Part shown: one piece after another, positions 20,416-28,251 of the stretch | Position numbering within the stretch: position 1 is the first letter of the stretch | How the letters are laid out: every line of letters starts with the position of its first letter | Origin: Polynucleobacter sp. Tro8-14-1 | GTDB lineage: Bacteria > Pseudomonadota > Gammaproteobacteria > Burkholderiales > Burkholderiaceae | DNA length: 64,000 bases | Direction of reading: 5' to 3' | Assembly (NCBI RefSeq): GCF_018881655.1 | Contig: NZ_JACVPX010000001.1 | Coordinates: 310,001 to 374,000 of the forward strand | The notes under the pieces: model-generated | What the model saw: the letters and a program-made list of their open reading frames with translations, nothing else | Told to the model about the DNA's origin: nothing | The model's database searches: none | Translations under genes and position numbers: made by a program

Positions 20416-21648
20416 ATGAAAAAGATTATTACAGCGGCGGGCTTAGCAGCTGTTTGTGCAAGCGGCGTACAAGCACAATCAAGTGTAACGGTGTATGGAA
20501 TTATTGATGCGGGTTATGTAGGCGGCAACTCAAGAGTAGTCAGCCCCACAACAGGCGCAGAAACAAAGACAACAGTAAGTCAATTTGGTCAGAATGCAGA
20601 GAGCTCTAGTCGTATTGGTCTAAAAGGAATTGAAGACTTGGGTGGTGGATCATCCGCATTTTTCACAACAGAATTTCAAATTTATCCTCAAGATGCAAAC
20701 TTAGGTGGCAATGTAAATAATGGCTTATTTAATCGACAGTCATTCGTTGGTCTAAAAAAGAATGGTATTGGACAAGCGGCACTTGGTTTGCAATACACAC
20801 CAATTTTTAACGCAGGGTTAGCAACGGATCCAGGTAACTTTAACAACCTGACTGGTAACGTCATATACGCAAGTGCGCAGGGAATTGCGGGTGCAAGCGC
20901 TGGAACTAGCTACATTGGTTTTACAGCTCGCACGGCAAATACATTGTCATTTAAAACCGATTCAGTTGCTGGGTTTACCGCAAGCGGTATCTATACTTTA
21001 AATAATAAAAACGAAACACAAACAACATCAGGGGCAACCATTACGGGTGGAAATACTAACGCAAGTGGATGGGGTCTTGGTGTTGATTACACCTATAATA
21101 AATTTTATGCAGCAGTTGCCTACCAAGCTTTGAAGCAATTTACCACTGCAGACACAGCTTCAGTTCCTTCAACTTCAAATTCACATGAATGGACTAATGC
21201 TCAAGCTAATGGCGCATCTACTGCGCCTACATTACCCGGTGGAAACGCGTTAAATGTTCAAGATAACCAATTTTATGCTGGTACTACTTATGATTTCGGC
21301 ATATTAAAAGCTTATGCCCAGTACCTGAATCGTAAAGCCACATCGACAATTTCATCTGGATATTATCTTGGGCGCTCAGCAGAGCAAATTGGGTTGCGAA
21401 GCTATATCACTCCTGCAATTGAAGCATGGGCATCTGCAGGGCTTGGGCGCTATACCTATATGGGATCAGGCTCTCCAACTGCAAACTTTAATGGTTGGCA
21501 AGCTGGCTCTAATTATTGGCTGAGTAAGCGTACCAACTTGTATGCAATCTATGGCCAAACAACTGTATCTAATTCAACAACTTCCACTGGTAAAACAGTG
21601 AGTGCTGGATTAAATAACTATGCAATAGGTATGCGCCACACCTTTTAA
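20416..21648 (+). CDS. Outer-membrane general porin (GBP/OmpC-like family)
   Basis: A 410-residue trimeric-porin-family protein. A 20-residue signal peptide (MKKIITAAGLAAVCASGVQA) precedes mature QSSVTVYGIIDAGYVGG, the usual start of Burkholderiales porins. It ends in a terminal Phe (AIGMRHTF), the outer-membrane sorting signal. Typical stretches are SRIGLKGIEDLGGGSSAFFT and RQSFVGLKKNGIGQAALG. It lies between two parts of the catabolic island and shares its promoter motif with the Bug-amidohydrolase genes. It may therefore admit the aromatic substrate, though that link is inferred. Confidence 0.9.
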   Translation: MKKIITAAGLAAVCASGVQAQSSVTVYGIIDAGYVGGNSRVVSPTTGAETKTTVSQFGQNAESSSRIGLKGIEDLGGGSSAFFTTEFQIYPQDANLGGNVNNGLFNRQSFVGLKKNGIGQAALGLQYTPIFNAGLATDPGNFNNLTGNVIYASAQGIAGASAGTSYIGFTARTANTLSFKTDSVAGFTASGIYTLNNKNETQTTSGATITGGNTNASGWGLGVDYTYNKFYAAVAYQALKQFTTADTASVPSTSNSHEWTNAQANGASTAPTLPGGNALNVQDNQFYAGTTYDFGILKAYAQYLNRKATSTISSGYYLGRSAEQIGLRSYITPAIEAWASAGLGRYTYMGSGSPTANFNGWQAGSNYWLSKRTNLYAIYGQTTVSNSTTSTGKTVSAGLNNYAIGMRHTF

Positions 21649-21675
21649 ACTTAAATCTCCATTATTAAAAGTTTG

Positions 21676-21701
21676 ACCCGCCTCTAGAGGCGGGTTTTTT
21701 T
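21676..21701. terminator. Bidirectional terminator between porin and LysR genes
   Basis: ACCCGCCTC/GAGGCGGGT is a perfect inverted repeat (21676-21695) followed by seven T residues on the plus strand. On the minus strand it lies just past the LysR stop, so it can end both convergent transcripts. Confidence 0.9.
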
Positions 21702-22611
21702 ATTCTTTTTGAATTGTCATCTGATTTGGTCGTTCGCTTAAGTCCTTTTCAATAAAGTCTCTTACGTGACGCAGGAGGGGTGACTCAGTTCTGTTCTCAA
21801 TGGTGACAAATCCAAATCGAGCAGTGGCATTTAATGGTGGCGTAAGGATAATCTCTTCCAGATCTAGTGCTGAATTTCGAATGGCTAGTAGTACAGTATT
21901 GCTCTGCTGTGCTACCTCCACTAGGCTTGATATTTCACTGCATTTTATGTTGACCAGATTATCAAGATTAGCGTCTTTTCCATAGCGATCAATGATTGTC
22001 TTTTCTGTTTCTTCACTTAAGGCTGTAGAAGCAATAGGATATTTTCTAAGATCATCAATGGAAATCTTTTTTAGCTTTCTTAATGGATGTCCTTTGCGAA
22101 CCATGAATGCACCTGGAGTTTCGTAGATCACTTCCATTTTTAAATCTTGCGCTGGTTTCATTGATCTAGCATTAATAATGAGGGCATCTAATTTTCTTGC
22201 TCTCAGCGACTCAATGAGCATGCCAGTTTTCCCTCTTGCAACTTCAATATGAAGATGGGGATAGTGAACGGCAATATGTTCCAAAAGCTTGGTCATCAAC
22301 AGCGCGCCAGGTCCAGACCCCATGCCGATTCGAATTTGGCCGCTAAGCCCATTTTTGAAATTCCGATTAGTCTCTTTGATGTCTTTAGCTAAATCCAGCA
22401 AAATTTGCGAGCGGCGTAAAATTTCTTCACCAAATGCAGTGAGAGTCGTGTGCCTACCTTGTCGATCAAATAATTTTGCACCCAATTCATCTTCAAGCGA
22501 TTTAATGCTTCTGCTAAGAGCTGGTTGCGTAACAAATAGATTCTCTGATGACTTAATGAAGGAGCCGGTTTTGGCAAGCTCACTCATGTGTCTAAGCTGA
22601 GTTAGTGTCAT
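21700..22611 (-). CDS. LysR-type transcriptional regulator
   Basis: A 303-residue LysR-type regulator. The N-terminal winged helix reads MTLTQLRHMSELAKTGSFIK and VTQPALSRSIKSLEDELGAKL, followed by an effector-binding domain (IRIGMGSGPGALL). It is divergent from a Bug/amidohydrolase pair and convergent with the porin. Both neighbours carry the same promoter motif (20307 and 22661). I therefore infer that it controls porin, Bug protein and amidohydrolase. The inducer cannot be read from sequence. A hippurate-like acyl-amino acid or benzoate would fit. Confidence 0.85.
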   Translation of the reverse strand: MTLTQLRHMSELAKTGSFIKSSENLFVTQPALSRSIKSLEDELGAKLFDRQGRHTTLTAFGEEILRRSQILLDLAKDIKETNRNFKNGLSGQIRIGMGSGPGALLMTKLLEHIAVHYPHLHIEVARGKTGMLIESLRARKLDALIINARSMKPAQDLKMEVIYETPGAFMVRKGHPLRKLKKISIDDLRKYPIASTALSEETEKTIIDRYGKDANLDNLVNIKCSEISSLVEVAQQSNTVLLAIRNSALDLEEIILTPPLNATARFGFVTIENRTESPLLRHVRDFIEKDLSERPNQMTIQKE

Positions 22612-22660
22612 GCTGTTTCTCCAATAATAGCTATTACATAAAATTATAGTAAATGATATA

Positions 22661-22703
22661 AAAATGCATTAGACATTATATTTAACCATACCTAGAATAG
22701 GCT
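22661..22703 (+). promoter_or_regulatory. Promoter/regulatory element of the Bug-amidohydrolase genes
   Basis: AAAATGCATTAGACAT-N12-TACCTAGA, spaced exactly as at 20307. TTAGAC (22669) and TAGAAT (22693) with an 18-base spacer look like -35 and -10. It lies in the 119-base divergent region between the LysR gene and the Bug gene. Confidence 0.55.
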
Positions 22704-22730
22704 ATACATTCATAAAAGAGGGGTCCTGCT

Positions 22731-23714
22731 GTGAAATTAACTAAGTTTTTTGCCTTTGTGTTTGGTGTTGTGTCCATTGCAACCACTGCCATGGCGCAAT
22801 CCTTTCCCTCTAAGCCGGTAAGTTTGGTTGTTCCATATCCTGCGGGCGGTGTTTCAGATGTGATTGCTCGTATTGTGAGCCCGCCCCTCTCCAAAAAGTT
22901 AGGTGAGGCTGTCATTGTTGAAAACATTGGCGGGGCAAGTGGTGGCATTGCCGCCCAAAAGGTGCTAAATGCACCAGCGGATGGTTACTTAGTGATGCAA
23001 GGCTCTCCAAATGAGTTAATTTTGGGACCTCTTGCAAATTCAGCAATTAAATTTAAAAGCGAGGATTTTCGTCTTGTTCAGATGATCGGATCTGTACAAA
23101 TCGCTTTTTTAGTAAGAAGTGATATGCCTGTGAAGGATGTTGACTCATTTTTAGCATTTGCAAAAAAATCTGCACAAGAAGGCAAGCCCCTCTCCTATGC
23201 AAGTGTTGGCCCGGGTTCTTTTTATCATTTGCTTGGTGAGCAACTGTCCAAGGAGACTAAGATTCCAATGACACATGTTCCATACAAAGGTGCTGGACCA
23301 GCATTGCAGGATTTAATCGGCGGTCAAATCGATTTCTTTTTGGCGCCATATGGCAAATCACATGATGAGCTGGCTAAGCAGGGAAGAATCAAAATACTTG
23401 CAATGCTGAATTCTAAGCGTTTAGAGAGCGTTAAAGATTACCCTGCAGTTACTGAAAGCAAAGGTCTTAAGGGTTTTGTGTACTCCATCTGGACTGGTTA
23501 CTTTGTGAAGAAAGATACCCCAGAGCCAATTATGCAAACTCTGAATAAAGCTTTGGCTGTTGTACTTGAAGACCCAGCTGTGAAGTCAGGACTTGATGCC
23601 AATAGTTTAATGATTGCAAAGCCATTGTCCTTAAATGAGTTGAATAAAGTTTATGGTGACGGTACTGCTCAATTTAGAGCAATTGCAAAATCCATCAACC
23701 TACAACCTCAATAA
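22731..23714 (+). CDS. Bug/TctC-family periplasmic solute-binding protein
   Basis: A 327-residue secreted binding protein starting at GTG with AGAGGGG upstream. The signal peptide ends near TTAMAQSFP. Bug signatures are LVVPYPAGGVSDVIARIV, HVPYKGAGPALQDLIGGQ and the conserved central domain. It is the first gene after a LysR-controlled promoter, and the amidohydrolase follows within 15 bases. It probably captures the amidohydrolase substrate in the periplasm. No cognate TctA/TctB genes are in the window, so how it hands over its ligand is unknown. Confidence 0.85.
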   Translation: MKLTKFFAFVFGVVSIATTAMAQSFPSKPVSLVVPYPAGGVSDVIARIVSPPLSKKLGEAVIVENIGGASGGIAAQKVLNAPADGYLVMQGSPNELILGPLANSAIKFKSEDFRLVQMIGSVQIAFLVRSDMPVKDVDSFLAFAKKSAQEGKPLSYASVGPGSFYHLLGEQLSKETKIPMTHVPYKGAGPALQDLIGGQIDFFLAPYGKSHDELAKQGRIKILAMLNSKRLESVKDYPAVTESKGLKGFVYSIWTGYFVKKDTPEPIMQTLNKALAVVLEDPAVKSGLDANSLMIAKPLSLNELNKVYGDGTAQFRAIAKSINLQPQ

Positions 23715-23726
23715 TTGGGTATATCA

Positions 23727-24896
23727 ATGACTCAATTGCATGAGGTTAATTTGGTAGAGGTTGAGGAGTTTATTTCTCTAAGAAGAGATATTCATCAACA
23801 TCCTGAACTTGCGTTTGAAGAACATAGAACTGCGGCATTGGTTTCTGAAAAACTAAAGTCTTGGGGCTATGAGGTACATGAAGGTATAGGCGGAACAGGC
23901 GTTGTAGGTGTTCTAAAAAACGGTAATGGTGAAATGACAATTGGCTTAAGGGCTGATCTTGATGCATTGCCTATTAATGAGCAGACAGACCTGGAATGGG
24001 CTAGCAAGAATGAGGGCGTAATGCATGCTTGCGGTCATGACGGACATACTGCAATGCTACTTGCTGCAGCTAAGGAGATTGCTGATAAAAAAGAATTTTC
24101 AGGCACGATAAATCTTATATTCCAACCGGCTGAAGAAGGTGGCGGAGGGGCACTTCGCATGATGGAGGATGGGTTGTTTAAACACTTCCCTTGCGATGCC
24201 ATCTTTGCCATACACAATATGCCTGGATATGCGGTTGGCCACTTTATTTTTCGTGATGGTCCAACCATGTCATCTAGTGACTATGCAACTATAGAGATCT
24301 TAGGCGTAGGAGGTCATGGGGGAATGCCACATAGAGCATCTGATCCAATCGTGGCTGCCTCCTCGATTGTGATGGCGTTGCAAACTATTGTGTCTAGGAA
24401 CGTTGACCCACAACAATCGGCGGTAATTACAGTGGGGGCATTTAATGCTGGCCATGCTAACAATGTAATTCCAGCACGTGCAAAATTAGAGTTAAGCGTT
24501 CGCGCATTAGATCCTCAGGTCAGAATTGATCTGGAAAAAAGAATTAAGGAACTTGTGCAGTCACAAGCAGAAAGTTTTGGACTTACTGCAGTAGTGAATT
24601 GGAAAAGGGGTTATGCGGTCTTAGTAAATTCAGCGGCAGAAACAGAGTTTGCGCGGAATGTGGCGGCTGATCTCTTTGGCGAAGCAGCTATTACGCGCCA
24701 AGGACCGGCATTATCAGGCAGCGAAGATTTTGCATTTATGCTCGAGAAAATCCCTGGCTCCTATCTTTTTATTGGCAATGGGGATACACCAGGAACTTGT
24801 ATGGTGCATAACCCTGCCTACGACTTTAATGATGGAAATATTGCGATTGGCGCAACATTTTGGTCTGAACTGGTGAAGCAATATTTGAAGACTTAG
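23727..24896 (+). CDS. M20-family amidohydrolase (hippurate/N-acyl-amino acid hydrolase type)
   Basis: A 389-residue M20D metallohydrolase. The metal site is expected at Cys102 and His104 in HACGHDGHTAML. Glu136/Glu137 of PAEEGGGGA and GLRADLDALPINEQ complete the family pattern. Members cleave hippurate, N-acyl amino acids or indole-acetyl conjugates. The next gene is a DadA-like oxidase behind a glycine riboswitch, and benzoate catabolism is encoded upstream. Hippurate (benzoyl-glycine) is therefore the favoured substrate, by inference. ATG 23727 is preferred to the upstream TTG. Confidence 0.82.
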   Translation: MTQLHEVNLVEVEEFISLRRDIHQHPELAFEEHRTAALVSEKLKSWGYEVHEGIGGTGVVGVLKNGNGEMTIGLRADLDALPINEQTDLEWASKNEGVMHACGHDGHTAMLLAAAKEIADKKEFSGTINLIFQPAEEGGGGALRMMEDGLFKHFPCDAIFAIHNMPGYAVGHFIFRDGPTMSSSDYATIEILGVGGHGGMPHRASDPIVAASSIVMALQTIVSRNVDPQQSAVITVGAFNAGHANNVIPARAKLELSVRALDPQVRIDLEKRIKELVQSQAESFGLTAVVNWKRGYAVLVNSAAETEFARNVAADLFGEAAITRQGPALSGSEDFAFMLEKIPGSYLFIGNGDTPGTCMVHNPAYDFNDGNIAIGATFWSELVKQYLKT

Positions 24897-24933
24897 TATT
24901 TGAAGGTATAGTATTAAAAGTATTTAAATCATT

Positions 24934-25112
24934 CTCGGGAGAGATTGCTTTTACAGCAACGCCGAAGGAGCAACCGCCCCGGAAACTCTCAGGCAAAAGA
25001 ACCGAAATGATCTTTAAACTCTGAAGAGATATTGGGTATTCGTCATCCAATAACACCGAAGGAGCAAGCAAATATTAAATATTTGCGAATCTCTCAGGTC
25101 CAGAACAGAGGG
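24934..25112 (+). ncRNA. Tandem glycine riboswitch (two aptamers)
   Basis: Aptamer 1 (about 24934-25012) has GGGAGAG, GCCGAAGGAGCAA and ACTCTCAGGCAAAAGAACCG. Aptamer 2 (about 25019-25110) has AGAGAT, CACCGAAGGAGCAA and ATCTCTCAGGTCCAGAACAG. These are the conserved elements of cooperative tandem glycine riboswitches. It sits 50 bases before a DadA-like gene. No terminator hairpin with a T tract is visible, so control may be by translation or Rho, as an inference. Glycine riboswitches usually turn expression on. Confidence 0.93.
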
Positions 25113-25163
25113 GGCCCCTTGAGCATCTGCAATGGGTAACCCTGACGTTTGAAGGATCTAAAA

Positions 25164-26423
25164 ATGAAATCATTTGTAATTATTGGTGGTGGCATCACAG
25201 GCGTTACGACCGCTTATGTTTTGGCGAAGCGTGGCTACGATGTCACTTTAATTGAGCGTCATCGTTATGCTGGCATGGAAACATCCTTTGCTAATGGCGG
25301 CCAACTTTCTGCATCTAATGCAGAGGTCTGGAACCACTGGTCAACGATCATGAAAGGTATGAAGTGGGTCTTTAAAAAAGATGCACCACTTTTGATCAAT
25401 CTCAAGCCTGATTGGCACAAGATTTCATGGTTCGCAGAGTTCATTGCCTCGATTCCGAACTATAAGAGCAATACCGTTCAGACTGCACATATGGCAATTG
25501 AAGCAAGAAAGCATCTATTTGCTTGGGCAAAGCAAGAGGGTATTGATTTTGATTTAAAGCGCGAAGGTATCTTGCATATTTATCGTGACCAGGCTGGCTT
25601 TGAGCATGCAGGCAAAGTCTCTAAGATGCTCGCTGAAGGTGGGCTAGGGCGTACTGCCGTTACACCTCAAGAGATGAAAGAAATTGAGCCTACGCTAGCC
25701 GGTAAATATTATGGTGGTTATTACACCGAAAGCGATTCCACAGGTGATATTCATAAGTTCACTCATGGGTTGTCAGAGGCTGCTGCAAACTTGGGTGTTA
25801 AAACCATTTATGAGCATGAAGTGCTTTCTGTTCAGTCCGATGGCAATCGTGTGAACTTAACCCTGAGCAAAGATGGGCAAGCGAGTCAGCTTGTTTTTGA
25901 TAATGTCGTTGTGTGTGCTGGGGTTGGAAGTCGTGATCTTGCTTCGCAGTTAGGTGATCGCGTCAATGTCTATCCGGTTAAGGGCTATTCAATAACGGTG
26001 AATTTGACTGATAAAGCTAGCCAAGAGGGTGCCCCGAATGTGAGCCTGCTTGATGATGAAACTAAGCTCGTTACTAGTCGTCTTGGGGCAGATCGATTCC
26101 GCGTTGCAGGGACTGCAGAATTTAACGGTATCAATCGAGATATCCGCGCGGATCGTATCAAGCCTTTGATTGATTGGGTTAACCAATGCTTCCCTGAAGT
26201 TAGCACTCGCTCGGTAGTGCCTTGGGCTGGATTACGTCCAATGATGCCAACAATGATGCCAAAAGTAGGCTTGGGTAGTAAACCTAATGTGTATTACAAC
26301 ACTGGTCATGGCCATTTAGGTTGGACCTTATCTGCCTGTACTGCTGAAATGATTGGTGATGTGATCCAGTATGGCGAAACCACTAAAAAGGTTAGTTCGC
26401 CAGCAAGCCTAAAGTTTTCTTGA
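25164..26423 (+). CDS. FAD-dependent D-amino acid dehydrogenase/glycine oxidase-like enzyme (DadA family)
   Basis: A 419-residue DAO-superfamily flavoenzyme of the DadA type. The FAD-binding motif IIGGGITGVTTAYVLAKRG is at residues 6-24. Family blocks SFANGGQLSASNAEVWNHW and PWAGLRPMMPTMMP, and a C-terminal YNTGHGHLGWTLSACTAE, are present. DadA enzymes deaminate D-amino acids, some also glycine. Control by a glycine riboswitch points to glycine as the substrate here, giving glyoxylate and ammonia. ATG 25164 is chosen with GAAGGA nine bases upstream. A palindromic repeat follows the stop. Confidence 0.85.
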   Translation: MKSFVIIGGGITGVTTAYVLAKRGYDVTLIERHRYAGMETSFANGGQLSASNAEVWNHWSTIMKGMKWVFKKDAPLLINLKPDWHKISWFAEFIASIPNYKSNTVQTAHMAIEARKHLFAWAKQEGIDFDLKREGILHIYRDQAGFEHAGKVSKMLAEGGLGRTAVTPQEMKEIEPTLAGKYYGGYYTESDSTGDIHKFTHGLSEAAANLGVKTIYEHEVLSVQSDGNRVNLTLSKDGQASQLVFDNVVVCAGVGSRDLASQLGDRVNVYPVKGYSITVNLTDKASQEGAPNVSLLDDETKLVTSRLGADRFRVAGTAEFNGINRDIRADRIKPLIDWVNQCFPEVSTRSVVPWAGLRPMMPTMMPKVGLGSKPNVYYNTGHGHLGWTLSACTAEMIGDVIQYGETTKKVSSPASLKFS

Positions 26424-26437
26424 GTAAGTAATTGATA

Positions 26438-26458
26438 AGCGTTACTTAAAGTAACGCT
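26438..26458. repeat. Palindromic repeat P2
   Basis: AGCGTTACTT-A-AAGTAACGCT, identical to P1, 14 bases after the DadA-family gene. It may act as a factor-independent stop in both directions or as a recombination landmark. No T tract follows. Confidence 0.65.
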
Positions 26459-26645
26459 CGTTTACCAAAAAGTACTTTGGAGCAACGAAGTGCTAGATGG
26501 TTGTTCCAAAATCCTTTGGTTTTCGAAACCAAAGACCGAGAGACCACTTCTTTTAAATCCCTGAATTTGCTTACACATTTGCTTGCACACCGACACTGAC
26601 CACCCGCAGACCCCGTGTTTATATGGCTCTATCATGGGCTTCTGC
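26459..26645. other. Gene-free junction sequence with hairpins
   Basis: No open frame of note. The stretch holds GGAGCAAC/GTTGTTCC and CTTTGGTTT-TCG-AAACCAAAG hairpins. The second begins with AATCCTTTGG as the tRNA exon 2 does, which may be chance. GCTTACACATTTGCTTGCACACC (26569-26591) looks like a decayed version of the TTACACACC boxes downstream. It probably represents worn element-end sequence. Confidence 0.35.
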
Positions 26646-26853
26646 TCTCATAAGAAAGAAGCCCTAGGGGTCTTGTAGTTAAGACCTCAATAGATTCAAG
26701 AGGTTAGTGGTGAATTAGGCGGTCAAAATTGCTTACACACCGCTTACACACCGAAGCAAAAACTGAGGTGTGTAGTAAATGCGGATTTAGTGTGGTTTTA
26801 AGAAGTAAAGCATCCGTAAAAAGGTGTGTAGTAAATGAAAGTTTTAGGGCCTA
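26646..26853. repeat. About 208-bp module repeated before both intron-containing tRNAs (copy 2)
   Basis: Second copy of 1318-1525. The boxes TTACACACC (26733, 26744) and GGTGTGTAG (26767, 26823) keep their order and orientation. The hairpin stem GGTCTT/AAGACC is kept while its loop differs (GTAGTT against GTAACA), which suggests the stem matters. Unlike copy 1, no tRNA 5' half precedes it, only CTCATAAG matches. Confidence 0.7.
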
Positions 26854-27141
26854 TAGCTCAGTTGGTTGGAGCAGAGGACTCATAGCGAAAGTTGTGCCTT
26901 ATGCGTGGAAACTGCATAAGGGATGGTGTCAAATTCGGAGAAAGCTAAGTCTAGTAATAGATACGCTAACGCCGAGCCAAGCTTCAGCGTGAAAGTGCTG
27001 TTGAAGGTGTAGAGACTAGACGGCACCCATCTAAGTTCAGACGTTAAGTTTGAATATGATGAAGGCATAGTCCAGGGAGTAGTGAAAGCTACACAAACCG
27101 GAATCCTTTGGTCCCAGGTTCAAGTCCTGGTGGGCCCACCA
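26847..27141 (+). tRNA. Second tRNA with CAU anticodon, interrupted by a group I intron
   Basis: Exons 26847-26883 and 27102-27141 join to a 77-nt tRNA nearly identical to that at 1519. Differences lie in the acceptor (GGGCCTA, giving a U-G pair) and D loop (GGTTGGAGC). The anticodon loop CTCATAA and encoded CCA are kept. It should fold and may be functional. It forms the right border of the catabolic island. Confidence 0.85.
26884..27101 (+). ncRNA. Second group I intron in tRNA(CAU)
   Basis: A 218-nt intron homologous to the copy at 1556. P8 changes from AGTAA-GAAA-TTACT to AGCGT-GAAA-GTGCT. P9 changes from GTAAT-GAAA-ATTAC to GTAGT-GAAA-GCTAC. In both cases pairing is kept, including one A-U to G-C exchange in P9. 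The extra nine bases lie in a peripheral loop near 27040-27056. The core is intact, so self-splicing is expected. Confidence 0.88.
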
Positions 27142-27184
27142 GAAAAGCAAACCCTCATCAGCAATGGTGGGGGTTTTGTCTTTT
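27102..27184 (+). repeat. tRNA 3'-end direct repeat R3 with terminator
   Basis: Exon 2 plus terminator, one base different from R1. As at R1, the palindromic repeat follows directly, so R1-P1 and R3-P3 together form an about 105-base near-identical repeat. It starts cassette C. Confidence 0.85.
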
Positions 27185-27185
27185 G

Positions 27186-27206
27186 AGCGTTACTTTAAGT
27201 AACAGT
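27186..27206. repeat. Palindromic repeat P3 (one arm decayed)
   Basis: AGCGTTACTT-T-AAGTAACAGT. The right arm has lost perfect symmetry compared with P1, P2 and P4. It lies at the 3' end of the DUF6933 gene on the other strand. Confidence 0.55.
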
Positions 27207-27215
27207 TTTATCAAG

Positions 27216-27719
27216 CTAGTGAATCTGCCCACTCGATGCAAATTCTCTCAGAGCATTACCAGGTGTGATTGTACTTTTGTAAAGTGGTCCACAGGGAGTA
27301 TCGGCCATCATCATTGAGAGTGAGTAGCAATCATCTGCATAATGCATGGACTGATAGCCTTCTAGGTGATAGGTGAACATATTCAAAATACCAATGATGC
27401 TGCGATTAGTTGATTTGCAATACACCACTTTATCAAGATGATCTAATTCCTGTTGCATAAAAGCTTCACTTACACCTTGAGATAGCAAGATCTTAAATAG
27501 GTATTGTGGGAATCGTTCTACCAAGTTCGATGCTGGGGCTAGAGGCATCAACACTGGTAGCAGGGTTCTTTCATTTACAAATAAGGCTACCTGTGGTTTT
27601 GAAAATATTGCCTTAGCATACCAATTACCCAAAATATTGTCTCCCTTCCCGGCGGGTTCGTTGACGCCTGAAGGTACCCGATCTAATAATTGTTTTGAGC
27701 AGTGTAAATAAAACATTGG
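27216..27719 (-). CDS. DUF6933-like protein of unknown function
   Basis: A 167-residue protein starting MFYLHCSKQLLDRV. The region NWYAKAIFSKPQVALFVNER, followed by TLLPVLMPLAPASN, resembles DUF6933, a family without an established role. The frame extends 30 residues further upstream to a TTG, but the family begins close to the chosen ATG and a weak AAGAG lies before it. It is alone between two palindromic repeats (P3 past its end, P4 90 bases before its start) in a small cassette behind tRNA copy 2. This is typical island cargo. Confidence 0.55.
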   Translation of the reverse strand, partial: PMFYLHCSKQLLDRVPSGVNEPAGKGDNILGNWYAKAIFSKPQVALFVNERTLLPVLMPLAPASNLVERFPQYLFKILLSQGVSEAFMQQELDHLDKVVYCKSTNRSIIGILNMFTYHLEGYQSMHYADDCYSLSMMMADTPCGPLYKSTITPGNALREFASSGQIH

Positions 27720-27808
27720 AAAGTATCTCTTGATTAGGTCTAAGGTCGCCTTACTTTTTACCATATGTAGTATCAAGCATTTGAATTGTATTGAAACCCA
27801 TAAATCCA

Positions 27809-27829
27809 AGCGTTACTTTAAGTAACGCT
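27809..27829. repeat. Palindromic repeat P4
   Basis: AGCGTTACTT-T-AAGTAACGCT, a perfect copy upstream of the DUF6933 gene. With P3 it brackets that gene. The 126 bases from here to the integrase remnant show no feature I recognise. Confidence 0.65.
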
Positions 27830-27955
27830 TGTCCCTTCGTAGTACCCCATAAACACCCCAATAATCACCATATATAGCCATACTTTCTTTTGGCTAAATT
27901 GACCCCTGTTTTTCCTCCAATCAGGTTGCTCAAGCTGGTGGGCCGAAGCTAAAGT

Positions 27956-28162
27956 ATGTGTATGTCAAATAAAAAAGAAAGTACACATCAACTCATACAC
28001 CGTAACCTAACCCTCTATCAACGCGAGCATAGTGCTGTATGGCAATGTCGCTATAAGGTAGATAACAAGTGGATACGGGCTACTACTAAAGAGACTCAGC
28101 TTGATTTGGCTGTGAATAAGGCTAAAAAGGCCTCAGAGTGCATAAAAGGACTATTTATTTAA
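27956..28162 (+). pseudogene. Truncated N-terminus of a tyrosine site-specific integrase
   Basis: The 68-residue frame reads RNLTLYQREHSAVWQCRYKV and WIRATTKETQLDLAVNKAKK, which resembles the N-terminal DNA-binding segment of tyrosine integrases found in related genomes. It stops after ECIKGLFI, and no core-binding or catalytic domain (R-H-R-Y) follows. I read it as the remnant of the recombinase that once moved a cassette at the adjacent tRNA. Recognition is by motif memory only, so the family should be checked by search. It could be a free small protein. Confidence 0.5.
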
Positions 28163-28188
28163 GGTTTCTTGTCAATCCTCAATCAAAA

Positions 28189-28251
28189 ACTTTACAATAA
28201 TTTCATAAAACTTTACAATAACCTCATAATACTTTACAAAAATAGACATGA
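28189..28251 (+). repeat. Three 21-bp tandem repeats at the start of the HTH-GHKL-STAS gene
   Basis: Copies begin at 28189, 28210 and 28231, each with ACTTTACAATAA or ACTTTACAAAAA, in exact 21-base period (two DNA turns). The third copy runs into the ATG at 28248. Position and period suggest a cooperative operator, possibly for the HTH of the gene itself. Confidence 0.65.

Noticed and set aside
26729..26992. An 87-residue open frame before and in tRNA copy 2
   Set aside because: It covers the repeated box module, the tRNA 5' exon and the intron. No ribosome site or protein similarity is seen.
27186..27829. The DUF6933 gene as an insertion sequence bounded by palindromes P3 and P4
   Set aside because: No transposase, no target duplication, and the palindromes are in the same symmetric form elsewhere. 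Island cargo is the simpler reading.
28189..28251. Tandem 21-base repeats as a CRISPR array
   Set aside because: There are no spacers. The units are directly adjacent, imperfect, and lie at a gene start, so an operator is more likely. No cas genes are present.
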